The notes beneath the pieces are model-generated. The model worked only from the letters and a program-made list of their open reading frames with translations. It did no database searches and had not been told where the DNA came from. From NCBI GenBank assembly GCA_017965475.1, contig JAGCPV010000007.1, positions 1 through 44,258 on the forward strand: DNA of 44,258 nucleotides, written 5' to 3'. Origin of the DNA: Prevotella sp. Lineage in GTDB: Bacteria > Bacteroidota > Bacteroidia > Bacteroidales > Bacteroidaceae. Position numbers and translations under genes: made by a program. Positions 25,364 to 36,561 of the stretch are shown here, piece by piece. Numbering within the stretch: position 1 is the stretch's first letter; the number at the start of each line of letters is the position of its first letter.

Positions 25364-26260
25364 TTATTTCTCCTTCGCAGTAACGACGGTGACGATGTAG
25401 GCACTGAGAAGGACGAGAATACCAGCCACCGGCTTATCCCATGTGAGGACATCCTGTCCTAAGATAATCGCTACAAATGAAGCAATGACAGGCTGCAGGT
25501 TGGTGTAGATGGAAACGGTCGTAGCCTGAAGGTACTTCATGGCAAAGGGGATGAGGAAATAGCCAAGGGCCGTCGCACAGATAACGATGAAAGCCATCTC
25601 CAGCACACCATCCCAGTCCCATGCCGCCGTGTAAAGCGCATTGACAGGCAGTTCGGGAATGGCGATAGGCACTGTCACGATGGCAGAGATCAAGAAGACA
25701 TACTTCATCTGTGTCACAGGCGAATACTTCGATGCTACATTACGCGTAATAATAAGGTATATAGCCCACGTCAGCACACTCAGAATAGCCAGCGAAATAC
25801 CTATCAAGTCGTTCTTGCCTGATCCGAGTGTCTGACTCATCAGCACCATCAACACAGCACCCGCAATACCAAGGAATACACCCAACGACTTCATAGGCGT
25901 AATCTTCTCCCCAATGGTGAGGGCAGCACAGAGCATCACAGCCACTGGCGTCAGCGTGGCGATCAACGAGAAATACACAGGACTGGTATAGTCAAGTGCC
26001 CACGCCGTCAATGATTGGGAGATGACAAAGCCAAGAAGTCCACCAAAGAGGATCGTGATCAGATCTCGACGTTCCACCTTTTCCTTGGGCATGAAAGCAG
26101 CAATGATCCAGAACAGAATACAGGCACCCAGTGAGCGCGAAGCCATATAGCCCATCGGTGTAACCCACTCGTCGAGCAGCAGTTTGGTGACAGGGACGCC
26201 AAGTCCGAAAATCGTATTGGCAAGGAAAATAGCGCTATGCGCCTGCAGTTTCTTGTTCAT
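25364..26260 (-). CDS. EamA/DMT family transporter
   Basis: The 298-residue integral membrane protein has about ten hydrophobic helices in two EamA repeats, as usual for drug/metabolite transporters. Repeat 1 has the segment GLLGFVISQSLTAWALDYTS and repeat 2 has QATTVSIYTNLQPVIASFVA. The substrate is unknown. The ATG at 26260 is preferred: the earlier ATG at 26299 lies upstream of and spans the TACCTTTG promoter element. Confidence 0.92.
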   Translation of the reverse strand: MNKKLQAHSAIFLANTIFGLGVPVTKLLLDEWVTPMGYMASRSLGACILFWIIAAFMPKEKVERRDLITILFGGLLGFVISQSLTAWALDYTSPVYFSLIATLTPVAVMLCAALTIGEKITPMKSLGVFLGIAGAVLMVLMSQTLGSGKNDLIGISLAILSVLTWAIYLIITRNVASKYSPVTQMKYVFLISAIVTVPIAIPELPVNALYTAAWDWDGVLEMAFIVICATALGYFLIPFAMKYLQATTVSIYTNLQPVIASFVAIILGQDVLTWDKPVAGILVLLSAYIVTVVTAKEK

Positions 26261-26288
26261 ATATTGATACTTGTCTGTTATTCGGTCG

Positions 26289-26296
26289 CAAAGGTA
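26289..26296 (-). promoter_or_regulatory. promoter -7 element of the EamA gene
   Basis: TACCTTTG on the minus strand matches TAnnTTTG, 28 bp upstream of the ATG at 26260. Confidence 0.7.
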
Positions 26297-26375
26297 CAAA
26301 AAAGATGTGAAAAGCCGATAACGAAAGGAAAAAAAAGAAAACTCAGTGTAAAAAAGGAGAATTATGATTAATAAA

Positions 26376-26407
26376 TTTGGGACGTTAGAATAAAAGGAAT
26401 ACCTTTG
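26376..26407 (+). promoter_or_regulatory. full promoter of the Cthe_2159-like lipoprotein gene
   Basis: TTTG at 26376-26379 and TACCTTTG at 26400-26407 are separated by 20 bp, close to the Bacteroidetes consensus. The ATG follows 27 bp later. Confidence 0.75.
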
Positions 26408-26434
26408 CAGCCGGATAACTAACTATTAAAAGAT

Positions 26435-28294
26435 ATGAATATGAGAGAGACAAAACTAATTATGACGATGTTCTTGTTGCTCTTTGTTGCAGTTTCCTGT
26501 ACCAAGGAAGACAGTCTGACGAGCGAGAACATAAACCTGACGAATACCTCTACGACAACGGAGAGCAATGATGACAACTCGACGACGACCAACACCAGCG
26601 AGGATGTCATCAACGGTGTCTCCAGCGACGGTGACGTGACCTCGTTCAAGGTGGCTGTCAACAAAAATGCCATCGCTGAGTCGCAGACGGTGGATGGCAA
26701 TGATGACGACTATATCGAGAATACTTCGTTCGACAAGACCATCACTATCACATTCAGCACATCCGACATGGCCTCTGTCAGTGGAGATGATGCAGGAATC
26801 GTCAGTGTCAACGGCAATGACGTGGTCGCCACAAACACGACAGATCAGGTCATCAAGTACGTGTTGACAGGAACCACCAACGACGGCTTCTTCAAACTCT
26901 ATTCGTCGAAAAAACAGGCCATCGTACTCAACAGCGTCAACATCACCAACCCCGATGGAGCAGCCATTAACAACCAGAGCAAGAAGCGTACCTTCGTCGT
27001 GCTCAACGAGGGTACGAAGAACTACCTGACTGATGGTACGACCTACAATGACGCTACGAATGACGAGGATATGAAGGGTTGCCTCTTCACTGAGGGACAG
27101 CTGATCTTCAGCGGCTCTGGTTATCTTGAGGTCAATGCCAACTGCAAGGCTGGCATCCGCAGCGATGACTATGTGCGTACCCTTCCGAAGAGCAATATCT
27201 ATGTCAATGCCTCCTCTGGCAACGGTATCCGGGGTAACGAAGCCGTCATCGTGACGGGTGGTGTAATCAATGTGAACGTCTCTGGAACAGCCGACAAAGG
27301 TATCTCTACAGATGGTGAAGCCAGATTCGACGGCGGACGTACGACCATCATCACCACAGGTGGCTACGAATACGATAGTGAAGACAACGACTATACGGCA
27401 TGCTCTGGTGTAAAGGCCGACAGTATTATCACCATCAATGGCGGAGAATTGAATATCATGAGTACAGGTACAGGTGGCAAGGGTTTGAACTGCGACGATA
27501 AGATCAACATCAACGATGGCGTCGTCCGAATCATCACCACGGGTAATCGTCAGAAAGACTCCAAGGGCAGTGTCTCACCCAAAGGTATCAAGGCCGATGG
27601 AACGATCACTTTCAACGGCGGACAGACACAGGTGCGCCTTGAAGGCTCTGGCGACGGAACGGAGGCCATCGAGAGTAAGGGCGAGATCTTTATCGAGGCT
27701 GGTACAGTCGAATGTTACAGTTACGACGATGCCATCAACTCAGCAGGCAATTTCAACAGCAACGGAGGTTATGTCTATGCCCGCAGCTATAATAACGATG
27801 GCATCGATACCAACAAGAACCTTTATATCAACGGTGGTGTGGTGATTGCCGAAGGTGCGAGAGAACCTGAATGCGGCATCGACGCTGCAGAACAATACAG
27901 AGCCTATATCAACGGAGGAACGGTGATCGCCGTTGGCGGTGGTATGCAGGCCATCGACTCTTCATCCAAACAGGCGAGCATCGCCGTGACTGTGAACATG
28001 GGAACGACCATCGGTGTGCTCGACGGCTCCACCGCGATCCTTGGCTATACAACACCCAGCAACAACTGTGGCACAGCCCTCATGATCTCCTCACCATCCT
28101 TCAAGAACGGCAACAGCTACACCCTCCGTACAGGATGCGAGATCAGCAGCGGCACCTCATTCTACAACCTCATCACAGGCTGTATCATCGGCAGCGGTAG
28201 CCAGTCTGTCGATGTCACGGCTTCCACGGCCATCAATGGTTCCATGGGCGGCGGAGGTGGCGGCCCCGGCGGTGGTCCTGGCGGACATTGGTAA
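26435..28294 (+). CDS. surface lipoprotein with Cthe_2159-like carbohydrate-binding domain
   Basis: The 619-residue product has a lipoprotein signal ending in AVSC, followed by a Thr/Ser/Asn/Asp-rich linker (~residues 25-55). The large domain consists of parallel beta-helix-like repeats of the kind GGVINVNVSG.ADKGIS and GGELNIMSTGTGGKGLN, typical of the Cthe_2159 (DUF4353) carbohydrate-binding family, which binds polygalacturonate or cellulose in characterised members. The C-terminus ends in a glycine run (GGGGGGPGGGPGGHW). It is transcribed alone and ends at a terminator. The ligand here is unknown. ATG codons at 26435 and 26441 are both possible starts. Confidence 0.85.
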   Translation: MNMRETKLIMTMFLLLFVAVSCTKEDSLTSENINLTNTSTTTESNDDNSTTTNTSEDVINGVSSDGDVTSFKVAVNKNAIAESQTVDGNDDDYIENTSFDKTITITFSTSDMASVSGDDAGIVSVNGNDVVATNTTDQVIKYVLTGTTNDGFFKLYSSKKQAIVLNSVNITNPDGAAINNQSKKRTFVVLNEGTKNYLTDGTTYNDATNDEDMKGCLFTEGQLIFSGSGYLEVNANCKAGIRSDDYVRTLPKSNIYVNASSGNGIRGNEAVIVTGGVINVNVSGTADKGISTDGEARFDGGRTTIITTGGYEYDSEDNDYTACSGVKADSIITINGGELNIMSTGTGGKGLNCDDKININDGVVRIITTGNRQKDSKGSVSPKGIKADGTITFNGGQTQVRLEGSGDGTEAIESKGEIFIEAGTVECYSYDDAINSAGNFNSNGGYVYARSYNNDGIDTNKNLYINGGVVIAEGAREPECGIDAAEQYRAYINGGTVIAVGGGMQAIDSSSKQASIAVTVNMGTTIGVLDGSTAILGYTTPSNNCGTALMISSPSFKNGNSYTLRTGCEISSGTSFYNLITGCIIGSGSQSVDVTASTAINGSMGGGGGGPGGGPGGHW

Positions 28295-28303
28295 AAAAAC
28301 GAT

Positions 28304-28341
28304 AAAAGTGAAGTGTCATAGCAGATACTTCACTTTTTTTT
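28304..28341 (+). terminator. rho-independent terminator before ligA
   Basis: AAAAGTGAAGT / ACTTCACTTTT is a perfect 11-bp stem with a 12-nt loop ending in a run of T. Confidence 0.85.
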
Positions 28342-28343
28342 CG

Positions 28344-28351
28344 TATCTTTG
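28344..28351 (+). promoter_or_regulatory. promoter -7 element of ligA
   Basis: TATCTTTG matches TAnnTTTG, 15 bp before the ligA ATG and directly after the preceding terminator, so the 5' leader is very short. Confidence 0.7.
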
Positions 28352-28354
28352 TAG

Positions 28355-30397
<2,043 letters not shown>

Positions 30398-30398
30398 A

Positions 30399-31406
30399 TT
30401 ACTCGTCCCAGTAGCTGATGATGCGCGTCTGCTTCACCTGAACGATCTGCGTACGCTGCCCCTTCTCCCAATAGGTGAGTTGCATCGTGTTCTCCGTCCA
30501 GTTGTCATTATCGTCACGTTCTGAGAGATCATTCTTCATCGTGATCGACAAGACACACTCGTTGTTGTTGTCAAACACCTTCTGACTCTGCTGGGTGATC
30601 TCAAAACTCGTGTTATAGTGGTATTCGTTGACGGAACGGATGCCCGTTGCTGGATTGATCAGCGTCCGTTTCGTCAGACAGTTATCAGAATCGTATTCAT
30701 AGGTCAACAGGCTTTTCCCACCATCCTTCTCCAACATAGAAGCACTGATCAGATAGCCTGCCTGATTATAGTTCCTGTCAACCAGTTCATCGGCAACCAG
30801 CTTGCCTGTCTCGTCAAAGTGGTTGATATCATTCTCAGCCACAGGATTCTCTGTGATCACCTCCTGCACCTGTCCCTTCAGTCCCATGTTCGCTGCATCT
30901 TTATAATAAGGTGTGGAGTTCAGGTAGAAATAGCGGATGGAGTGTGAGCCGTCCTCATGCAATGGGGTCGTCTGCTGAATATAGCCATAGTCATTGAGCA
31001 GATAGAGTGCCCCCGTACCGTCACCCTTGGCCTTGAAGTTACCCCACTCCCGCTGGAGCTTACCCAGCAGGTATTTCTGGTTGCGGTCGTAAAGCTCCCT
31101 CGTGCGATAAGGCCCGCAGACGAACAGAGCCGACGATAACAGTTTCGTCTTCTCATCGACATTCACCATCAGATTCGATTTGATGCCATAGAAATCACCT
31201 GCGAAGTAATAGGTGTCAGGCTCCGCATCCTGAGGATGCGTCTGCACCAGTCCTGCCTCCTTCAATGCCAGTATGAACACGGTATCGGGACCTTCCAAGG
31301 GCACCCCCATCACAGAGATACACTTTGCATCGGTGAAGTCCTCGCCCCAGACAGTCATGGCCAGAAGCAGCAAGACCAGCAAAACGTTTATTTTCTTTCC
31401 TGACAT
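30399..31406 (-). CDS. secreted hypothetical protein
   Basis: The 335-residue product has a signal peptide (MSGKKINVLLVLLLLAMTVWG) with no lipobox Cys, so it is exported. The mature part looks beta-rich, with repeating YxYDSDN, EYHYNTSF and NHFDETGKLV segments that recall YD-like or MORN-like repeats. No family is firmly recognised. The promoter TAATTTTG is only 7 bp before the ATG, which implies a very short or absent 5' leader. Confidence 0.7.
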   Translation of the reverse strand: MSGKKINVLLVLLLLAMTVWGEDFTDAKCISVMGVPLEGPDTVFILALKEAGLVQTHPQDAEPDTYYFAGDFYGIKSNLMVNVDEKTKLLSSALFVCGPYRTRELYDRNQKYLLGKLQREWGNFKAKGDGTGALYLLNDYGYIQQTTPLHEDGSHSIRYFYLNSTPYYKDAANMGLKGQVQEVITENPVAENDINHFDETGKLVADELVDRNYNQAGYLISASMLEKDGGKSLLTYEYDSDNCLTKRTLINPATGIRSVNEYHYNTSFEITQQSQKVFDNNNECVLSITMKNDLSERDDNDNWTENTMQLTYWEKGQRTQIVQVKQTRIISYWDE

Positions 31407-31413
31407 CAGCGTG

Positions 31414-31421
31414 CAAAATTA
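31414..31421 (-). promoter_or_regulatory. promoter -7 element of the secreted hypothetical gene
   Basis: TAATTTTG on the minus strand matches TAnnTTTG and ends 7 bp before the ATG at 31406. It is divergent from the patatin promoter. Confidence 0.5.
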
Positions 31422-31483
31422 CGCAGAATAGTCGAAACAGCCAAATTATTTCATATTATTTTGGTTTTTCACTCAATTTGCAC

Positions 31484-31491
31484 TACCTTTG
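31484..31491 (+). promoter_or_regulatory. promoter -7 element of patatin gene 1 (probably leaderless)
   Basis: TACCTTTG matches TAnnTTTG and ends 5 bp before the ATG at 31497. Transcription would then start at about the start codon. Confidence 0.65.
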
Positions 31492-31496
31492 CAGCC

Positions 31497-32342
31497 ATGA
31501 AAAAAGGACTTGTACTCGAAGGTGGCGCGATGCGCGGACTTTTCACGGCCGGCATCATCGACGTGATGATGGAGGCCGGTATCGAGCCCGATGGGATCAT
31601 CGGTGTCTCTGCAGGGGCAGCCTTCGGATGCAACTACAAGTCCCGACAGCCAGGCCGTGCCGTTCGCTACAACACACGTTTCGCCAAGGATCCCCGTTAC
31701 AGCGGACTATGGTCGCTCCTCAAAAGTGGCGATTACTTCAATGCGGAATTCGGCTATCATATCATCCCCAAGCAGTACGACGTGTTCGATGACGATGCTT
31801 TCGATAACAACCCAATGGCGTTTATCGTGGTGTGTACCGATGTGGAGACGGGCAAGGCCGTCTACAAGCCCCTGACGAAAGCCGACTACGACTGCTACGA
31901 ATGGATTCGGGCCTCGGCCTCGATGCCCCTGGCCTCAAAAGTGGTCGAAGTGGAAGGCTATAAGTTGCTCGACGGCGGTGTGGCGGACTCCATCCCTCTG
32001 GCATATGCCGAGTCGGCAGGCTACGAGCGCAACCTCGTGATCCTCACCCAACCCGAGGGCTACCAGAAGCACCGTACGAAACTGATGCCCCTGATGCGGA
32101 TAGGTCTCAGGAAATACCCCAACATGGTGGAGGCGATGGACAAGCGTCATCTGATGTACAACAAGCAATTAGAATACGTCAGAGAGGCAGAGCAGGCAGG
32201 CCGTTGCATGGTGATCCGTCCTGAGGCGAAACTGCCCATCGGCCATATCAGCCACGATCCCGAGGAGATGCGCCGAGTGTATGACATCGGCCGCGATACG
32301 GGGCAACGCTATATTGACAGAATCAAAGCATTTTACGAATGA
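31497..32342 (+). CDS. patatin-like phospholipase family protein (copy 1)
   Basis: The 281-residue product is a Ser-Asp dyad lipid acyl hydrolase of the patatin fold. It has the oxyanion loop LEGGAMRG near the N-terminus, the nucleophile motif GVSAG (GxSxG) at about residues 38-42 and the catalytic Asp in [11 protein letters not shown]. No signal peptide is seen. The ATG at 31497 is chosen because an upstream ATG at 31461 lies before the promoter element. Its stop overlaps the trmD start by 4 bp. A paralog lies at 34182 on the other strand. Confidence 0.92.
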   Translation: MKKGLVLEGGAMRGLFTAGIIDVMMEAGIEPDGIIGVSAGAAFGCNYKSRQPGRAVRYNTRFAKDPRYSGLWSLLKSGDYFNAEFGYHIIPKQYDVFDDDAFDNNPMAFIVVCTDVETGKAVYKPLTKADYDCYEWIRASASMPLASKVVEVEGYKLLDGGVADSIPLAYAESAGYERNLVILTQPEGYQKHRTKLMPLMRIGLRKYPNMVEAMDKRHLMYNKQLEYVREAEQAGRCMVIRPEAKLPIGHISHDPEEMRRVYDIGRDTGQRYIDRIKAFYE

Positions 32343-33019
32343 GAATAGATATTATCACCGTACTGCCCGAGATGCTCGAAGGCTTCGTCCACGAGAGCAT
32401 CCTCGCCCGTGCAGAGAAGAAAGGACTGGCAGAGATCCGTCTGCACAACCTGCGTGACTATACCCTCGACAAGTGGCGCCGCGTTGATGACTACCCCTAT
32501 GGCGGTAGTGCAGGCATGGTGATGCAGTGCGAACCCATCGACCGCTGTATCTCCGCCCTGAAGGCCGAGCGCGACTACGACGAGGTGATCTTCACATCAC
32601 CCGACGGCGAGCGCTTCGACCAGCATATCGCCAACGAGCTCTCGCTTATGGGCAACATTATCATCCTAGCAGGCCACTATAAAGGTATTGACCAACGCAT
32701 TCGTGACCATCTCATCACCCGCGAGATCTCCATCGGTGACTTCGTACTGACGGGCGGAGAACTCGTAGCCGCGATGATCGCAGATGCTGTAGTAAGAGTC
32801 GTGCCAGGAGTCATCGGCGATGAACAGTCTGCCCTCTCCGACTGTTTCCAGGATGATATCCTCGCCGCACCGATCTATACACGACCTGCGGACTATAAGG
32901 GTTGGAAGGTGCCAGAGATACTGCTCAGCGGTAATGAGGCGAAGATACGGGAGTGGGAACTGGACCAGGCGATGGAGCGCACCAAGCAACTGAGGCCTGA
33001 TCTTTTGGAAGAAAAATAA
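32339..33019 (+). CDS. trmD: tRNA (guanine-N1)-methyltransferase TrmD
   Basis: The 226-residue product methylates G37 of tRNAs using S-adenosylmethionine. It shows the knot-domain segments [23 protein letters not shown] and [13 protein letters not shown], and the C-terminal [19 protein letters not shown]. Its length and motif order are those of TrmD. It overlaps the patatin gene by 4 bp and is followed by a terminator shared with trpS. Confidence 0.97.
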   Translation: MRIDIITVLPEMLEGFVHESILARAEKKGLAEIRLHNLRDYTLDKWRRVDDYPYGGSAGMVMQCEPIDRCISALKAERDYDEVIFTSPDGERFDQHIANELSLMGNIIILAGHYKGIDQRIRDHLITREISIGDFVLTGGELVAAMIADAVVRVVPGVIGDEQSALSDCFQDDILAAPIYTRPADYKGWKVPEILLSGNEAKIREWELDQAMERTKQLRPDLLEEK

Positions 33020-33050
33020 AGAATCCCCGCTGGTTGGCGGGGATTCTTTT
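33018..33050. terminator. bidirectional terminator between trmD and trpS
   Basis: A 13-bp perfect stem (AAAGAATCCCCGC / GCGGGGATTCTTT) with a 6-nt loop has T-runs on both strands and starts inside the trmD stop codon. Confidence 0.9.
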
Positions 33051-34140
33051 ATTTGTTTGCAAAGCGTTCAGACTGTTGACGAATAAGCTCGGCATCGTTG
33101 AAATAGTCGATGCGCATGGCCTTGCGGACTTCATCCATCGTCTGGGCACCCACCTCGCGGGCCTGTTCGGTACCCTTCTTCAAGATGTTGTAGATCTCGG
33201 GGATATCCTTCTCGAACTCCGCACGACGCTGGCGCATGGGCTCCAGGAACTTATTGAGTACCTGATTGAGGAACTTCTTGCACTTCATATCGCCCAGACC
33301 TCCGCGACGGTAGTGATCTTTCAGCTCGTCGAGGTTCTGATACTCAGGCCAGAACTCAGCAAAGTCAGCATCGCAGGAGAAAGCATCGAGATAGGTGAAG
33401 ACGGCATTACCCTCCACATGACCGGGATCGTTGAGGTTGACATGCTCCGGATCGGTATACATCGAGCGCACCTTCTGCCATACATCTTCGGCGGTGTCAG
33501 AGAGGTAGATGCAGTTGCCCAGCGACTTAGACATCTTCTCCTTACCGTCCGTGCCTGGTAGACGACGGGCCGTCAGGTTCTCGGGCAACAGGATGTTCGG
33601 TTCTACAAGCACCTCCGCATAGGTCTGGTTGAAACGACGCACCAGCTCACGGCATACTTCGAGCATCGGCTCCTGGTCTTCGCCAGCAGGAACGGTGGTT
33701 GCCTTGAACAGGGTGATGTCAGCCGCCTGTGACACGGGGTAGCAGAAGAAGCCGAGAGGAATACTCTCGCCCTCGAAACCACGCATCTTGACCTCGGTCT
33801 TCACCGTCGGGTTACGCTGCACACGACTCACCGACACGAGGTTCATCAGGTAGGTGGTGAGCTCTGCCAGTTCAGGAATCTGACTCTGGATGAACAGCAC
33901 GCACTTCTCGGGATCGAGACCTGCTGCAAGGTAGTCGAGTGCCACCTCGATGATGTTCTGACGGATCTTTTCCGGATTATCAGCATTATCGGTAAGGGCC
34001 TGTACGTCAGCCATAAACACGAACATACGATCATAGTCGCCCGCATTCTGCAGTTCCACACGACGACGAAGCGAGCCTACATAGTGGCCCAGATGGAGTT
34101 TACCTGTTGGACGGTCACCCGTCAGAATTACTTTTCCCAT
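33049..34140 (-). CDS. trpS: tryptophan--tRNA ligase
   Basis: The 363-residue class I synthetase has its HIGH-type motif as HLGH at residues 16-19 ([13 protein letters not shown]), a KMSKS signature at 202-206, and the TrpS segment [13 protein letters not shown] with AGEDQEP. It charges tRNA-Trp. It is transcribed leftward from its own promoter at 34173-34180 and converges on trmD. Confidence 0.97.
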   Translation of the reverse strand: MGKVILTGDRPTGKLHLGHYVGSLRRRVELQNAGDYDRMFVFMADVQALTDNADNPEKIRQNIIEVALDYLAAGLDPEKCVLFIQSQIPELAELTTYLMNLVSVSRVQRNPTVKTEVKMRGFEGESIPLGFFCYPVSQAADITLFKATTVPAGEDQEPMLEVCRELVRRFNQTYAEVLVEPNILLPENLTARRLPGTDGKEKMSKSLGNCIYLSDTAEDVWQKVRSMYTDPEHVNLNDPGHVEGNAVFTYLDAFSCDADFAEFWPEYQNLDELKDHYRRGGLGDMKCKKFLNQVLNKFLEPMRQRRAEFEKDIPEIYNILKKGTEQAREVGAQTMDEVRKAMRIDYFNDAELIRQQSERFANK

Positions 34141-34172
34141 GTATCTTTTAGTCTTTGATTCAAATTTGGCTG

Positions 34173-34180
34173 CAAAGGTA
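34173..34180 (-). promoter_or_regulatory. promoter -7 element of trpS
   Basis: TACCTTTG on the minus strand matches TAnnTTTG. It lies between the patatin copy 2 stop and the trpS ATG, 32 bp upstream of the latter. Confidence 0.7.
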
Positions 34181-34181
34181 G

Positions 34182-35039
34182 TTATTTTTTCTGAGACAGA
34201 AGAACATCTGCACAGAATTTTTCACCGAGGGTGAAGCCTTCCTCATAGAGCCGTTCGAGCTTCTCGACATCACGGCAGAGACGATCCACCTCCATTGGAC
34301 GTTCCGGACGGATGCAGATGATCTCACCCCAATCCTCCATCCGCTCAATCAGTTCCAGCTGTTCATTATAGACCTGCACATGATGGCTCAGAGCTACGCG
34401 CAGACGGGGATATTCGCCATAGAAAAGACGGGGGATCTTAAAGTCAGGTTCACTTGAACGAAAACCACGATTCCTAGTGAGTATCACCACATTAGGCGAG
34501 AAACCGCTATCGATGGCACGCACCACGGGAATCGAATCAACGATGCCTCCGTCGAGCATCGGGATGCCATCGACATACGTGATCTGAGCCACATACGGCA
34601 GGGAACTCGACGCCTTGGCAATAGCCGTCATCCGTTTGGCATCATCCTTCTCAGAAAGATACATCGCACGGCCCGTCAGACAGTTGGTCGTCACCATCTC
34701 ATAGACAGCAGGATTACGACGATAGGCATCGTAGTCGAAGGGCACGATCTCGTTGGGGAAACGCTCATAGAGGATATCCGGATCGAAGATGCTTCCCTGC
34801 GTCAACAGACGCTTCAATGAGATATAACCATACTTACGCAACATGTCGATATTGGAGAAACGTGCCCGACGGGGCTGACGGCTCATATACGACAGTCCGT
34901 TGCAGGCCCCGGCACTCACCGCCACCACATAAGGGAAGTGGAGATCATGTTTCATGAAGGCATCGAGCACACCTGAGGTGAAGACACCACGCATACCACC
35001 ACCTTCCAAGACCAGTCCAGTTTTTCTGCCAATCTGCAT
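34182..35039 (-). CDS. patatin-like phospholipase family protein (copy 2)
   Basis: The 285-residue patatin-fold hydrolase has LEGGGMRG near the N-terminus, the nucleophile motif AVSAG (GxSxG-like with Ala in the first position), and catalytic Asp in [11 protein letters not shown]. The frame extends upstream to a TTG at 35105, but that lies before the promoter element at 35061-35068, so the ATG at 35039 is used. It resembles copy 1 at 31497 along its length and probably arose by old duplication. The lipid substrate is unknown. Confidence 0.92.
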   Translation of the reverse strand: MQIGRKTGLVLEGGGMRGVFTSGVLDAFMKHDLHFPYVVAVSAGACNGLSYMSRQPRRARFSNIDMLRKYGYISLKRLLTQGSIFDPDILYERFPNEIVPFDYDAYRRNPAVYEMVTTNCLTGRAMYLSEKDDAKRMTAIAKASSSLPYVAQITYVDGIPMLDGGIVDSIPVVRAIDSGFSPNVVILTRNRGFRSSEPDFKIPRLFYGEYPRLRVALSHHVQVYNEQLELIERMEDWGEIICIRPERPMEVDRLCRDVEKLERLYEEGFTLGEKFCADVLLSQKK

Positions 35040-35060
35040 AAATATTGCAAAAATTTTCCG

Positions 35061-35068
35061 CAAAGATA
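35061..35068 (-). promoter_or_regulatory. promoter -7 element of patatin copy 2
   Basis: TATCTTTG on the minus strand matches TAnnTTTG, 21 bp before the ATG at 35039. Confidence 0.7.
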
Positions 35069-35090
35069 ATGCTTTTTCGCAAATAATCCG

Positions 35091-35098
35091 TAACTTTG
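35091..35098 (+). promoter_or_regulatory. promoter -7 element of the aminopeptidase P gene
   Basis: TAACTTTG matches TAnnTTTG, 36 bp before the ATG at 35135. It is back to back with the patatin copy 2 promoter. Confidence 0.65.
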
Positions 35099-35134
35099 CA
35101 GACAATTAGACTAATAATCACGAAAACTTGACAA

Positions 35135-36538
35135 ATGTTTAGTAAAGAAACCTATATCAAGCGTCGTACAGAGCTGAAGAGACTCGTTGGCAACGGGATG
35201 ATCATCCTCTTTGGCAACAACGAGGCTCCCGCCAACTATCCCGCCAATGCGTATGCGCCGATGCGACAGGACTCATCGTTCCTCTATTATTTCGGACAGC
35301 ACCGCGAGGGACTGGTGGGTGTCATCGATATTGACAACGACACGGAGATGCTTTTCGGTGATGATATCGACGTAGAGGATATCGTGTGGATGGGCTATAC
35401 ACCGTCGGTGGCTGATCTCGCCGCTGAGGTAGGTGTCACGAAGACCGCCCCGCTGGCGGAGTTCCGTTCCGTATGTCGCCGTGCCACGGCGGCAAATACG
35501 ACGGTACATTTCCTACCGCCCTACCGTCACGACACGAAGATCATGATCATGGACCTGCTCGGCATCCATCCCTCCCAACAGAAGGAAAAGGCTTCGCTCG
35601 ACCTCATCAAGGCCGTGGTGAAGATGCGTTCTGTCAAGGAACCTCAGGAGATTGCCGCCATCGAACAGGCCTGTGATGTGGGCTATGCCATGCATACGAC
35701 GGCCCAGCTGCTGATCCGTCCGGGTGTGACGGAGCGGTTCATTGGCGGACAGGTGGATGGGGTCGCCCGCAGTCTGGCACAGGGTGTGAGCTTCGCCACA
35801 ATCTTCTCCCAGCATGGTGAGATCATGCATGGCAATCCGTCGGATGCCAAACTGGAGGCTGGCCGTCTGACACTCTGTGACGCTGGTTGCGAACTCGATG
35901 ACTACTGTTCAGACAATACCCGCACGATGCCCGTCAGCGGCAAGTTCACCCAGCGACAGCTGGAGATCTATTCAATCGTCGAGGCCTGTCACGACTACGT
36001 ATTGGAGGTAGCCAAGCCTGGTGTGAAATATCAGGACGTACACTTCGCCGTCTGCCGTCTGATGACGGAGCGTCTGAAGGAACTCGGACTGATGAAGGGC
36101 GATACTGACGAGGCTGTCAAGGCTGGTGCCCATGCGATGTTCCTACCGCACGGACTGGGACATATGATGGGTATGGACGTGCATGATATGGAGGGGCTCG
36201 GACAGATCTATGTCGGCTTTGACGAGGAGACGCGTCCGAATCTGGAGCAGTTTGGAACCAACTGTCTGCGCATGGGTCGCAGACTCGAAGAGGGTTTCGT
36301 AGTCACCGACGAACCTGGCATCTACTTCATCCCCCACCTCATCGACCTCTGGCGGAAAGAAGGTCACTGTGCAGAGTTCCTGAACTTCGACTTGCTTGAG
36401 ACCTACAAGGACTTCGGCGGTATCCGTATCGAGGACGACCTACTAATCACCAGCGACAGCTGCCGTTTCCTCGGCAAGCAGCGCATCCCCTATCATCCTC
36501 AGGAACTCGAAGCCTTTATGGCAGATAATAATAAATAG
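35135..36538 (+). CDS. aminopeptidase P family (M24) metallopeptidase
   Basis: The 467-residue product has an AMP_N domain (residues ~1-140, with FLYYFGQHREG) and a C-terminal pita-bread M24 domain. Metal ligands are visible in LCDAGCELDDYCSDNTRT (two Asp), HGLGHMMGMDVHD (His), TDEPGIYF (Glu) and IRIEDDLLIT (Glu). It should remove N-terminal residues before proline, in the cytosol because no signal peptide is seen. It ends in TAG, showing that TAG is used as a stop on the chromosome. Confidence 0.93.
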   Translation: MFSKETYIKRRTELKRLVGNGMIILFGNNEAPANYPANAYAPMRQDSSFLYYFGQHREGLVGVIDIDNDTEMLFGDDIDVEDIVWMGYTPSVADLAAEVGVTKTAPLAEFRSVCRRATAANTTVHFLPPYRHDTKIMIMDLLGIHPSQQKEKASLDLIKAVVKMRSVKEPQEIAAIEQACDVGYAMHTTAQLLIRPGVTERFIGGQVDGVARSLAQGVSFATIFSQHGEIMHGNPSDAKLEAGRLTLCDAGCELDDYCSDNTRTMPVSGKFTQRQLEIYSIVEACHDYVLEVAKPGVKYQDVHFAVCRLMTERLKELGLMKGDTDEAVKAGAHAMFLPHGLGHMMGMDVHDMEGLGQIYVGFDEETRPNLEQFGTNCLRMGRRLEEGFVVTDEPGIYFIPHLIDLWRKEGHCAEFLNFDLLETYKDFGGIRIEDDLLITSDSCRFLGKQRIPYHPQELEAFMADNNK

Positions 36539-36561
36539 TTTATAGTTAATAATTGATAGAT

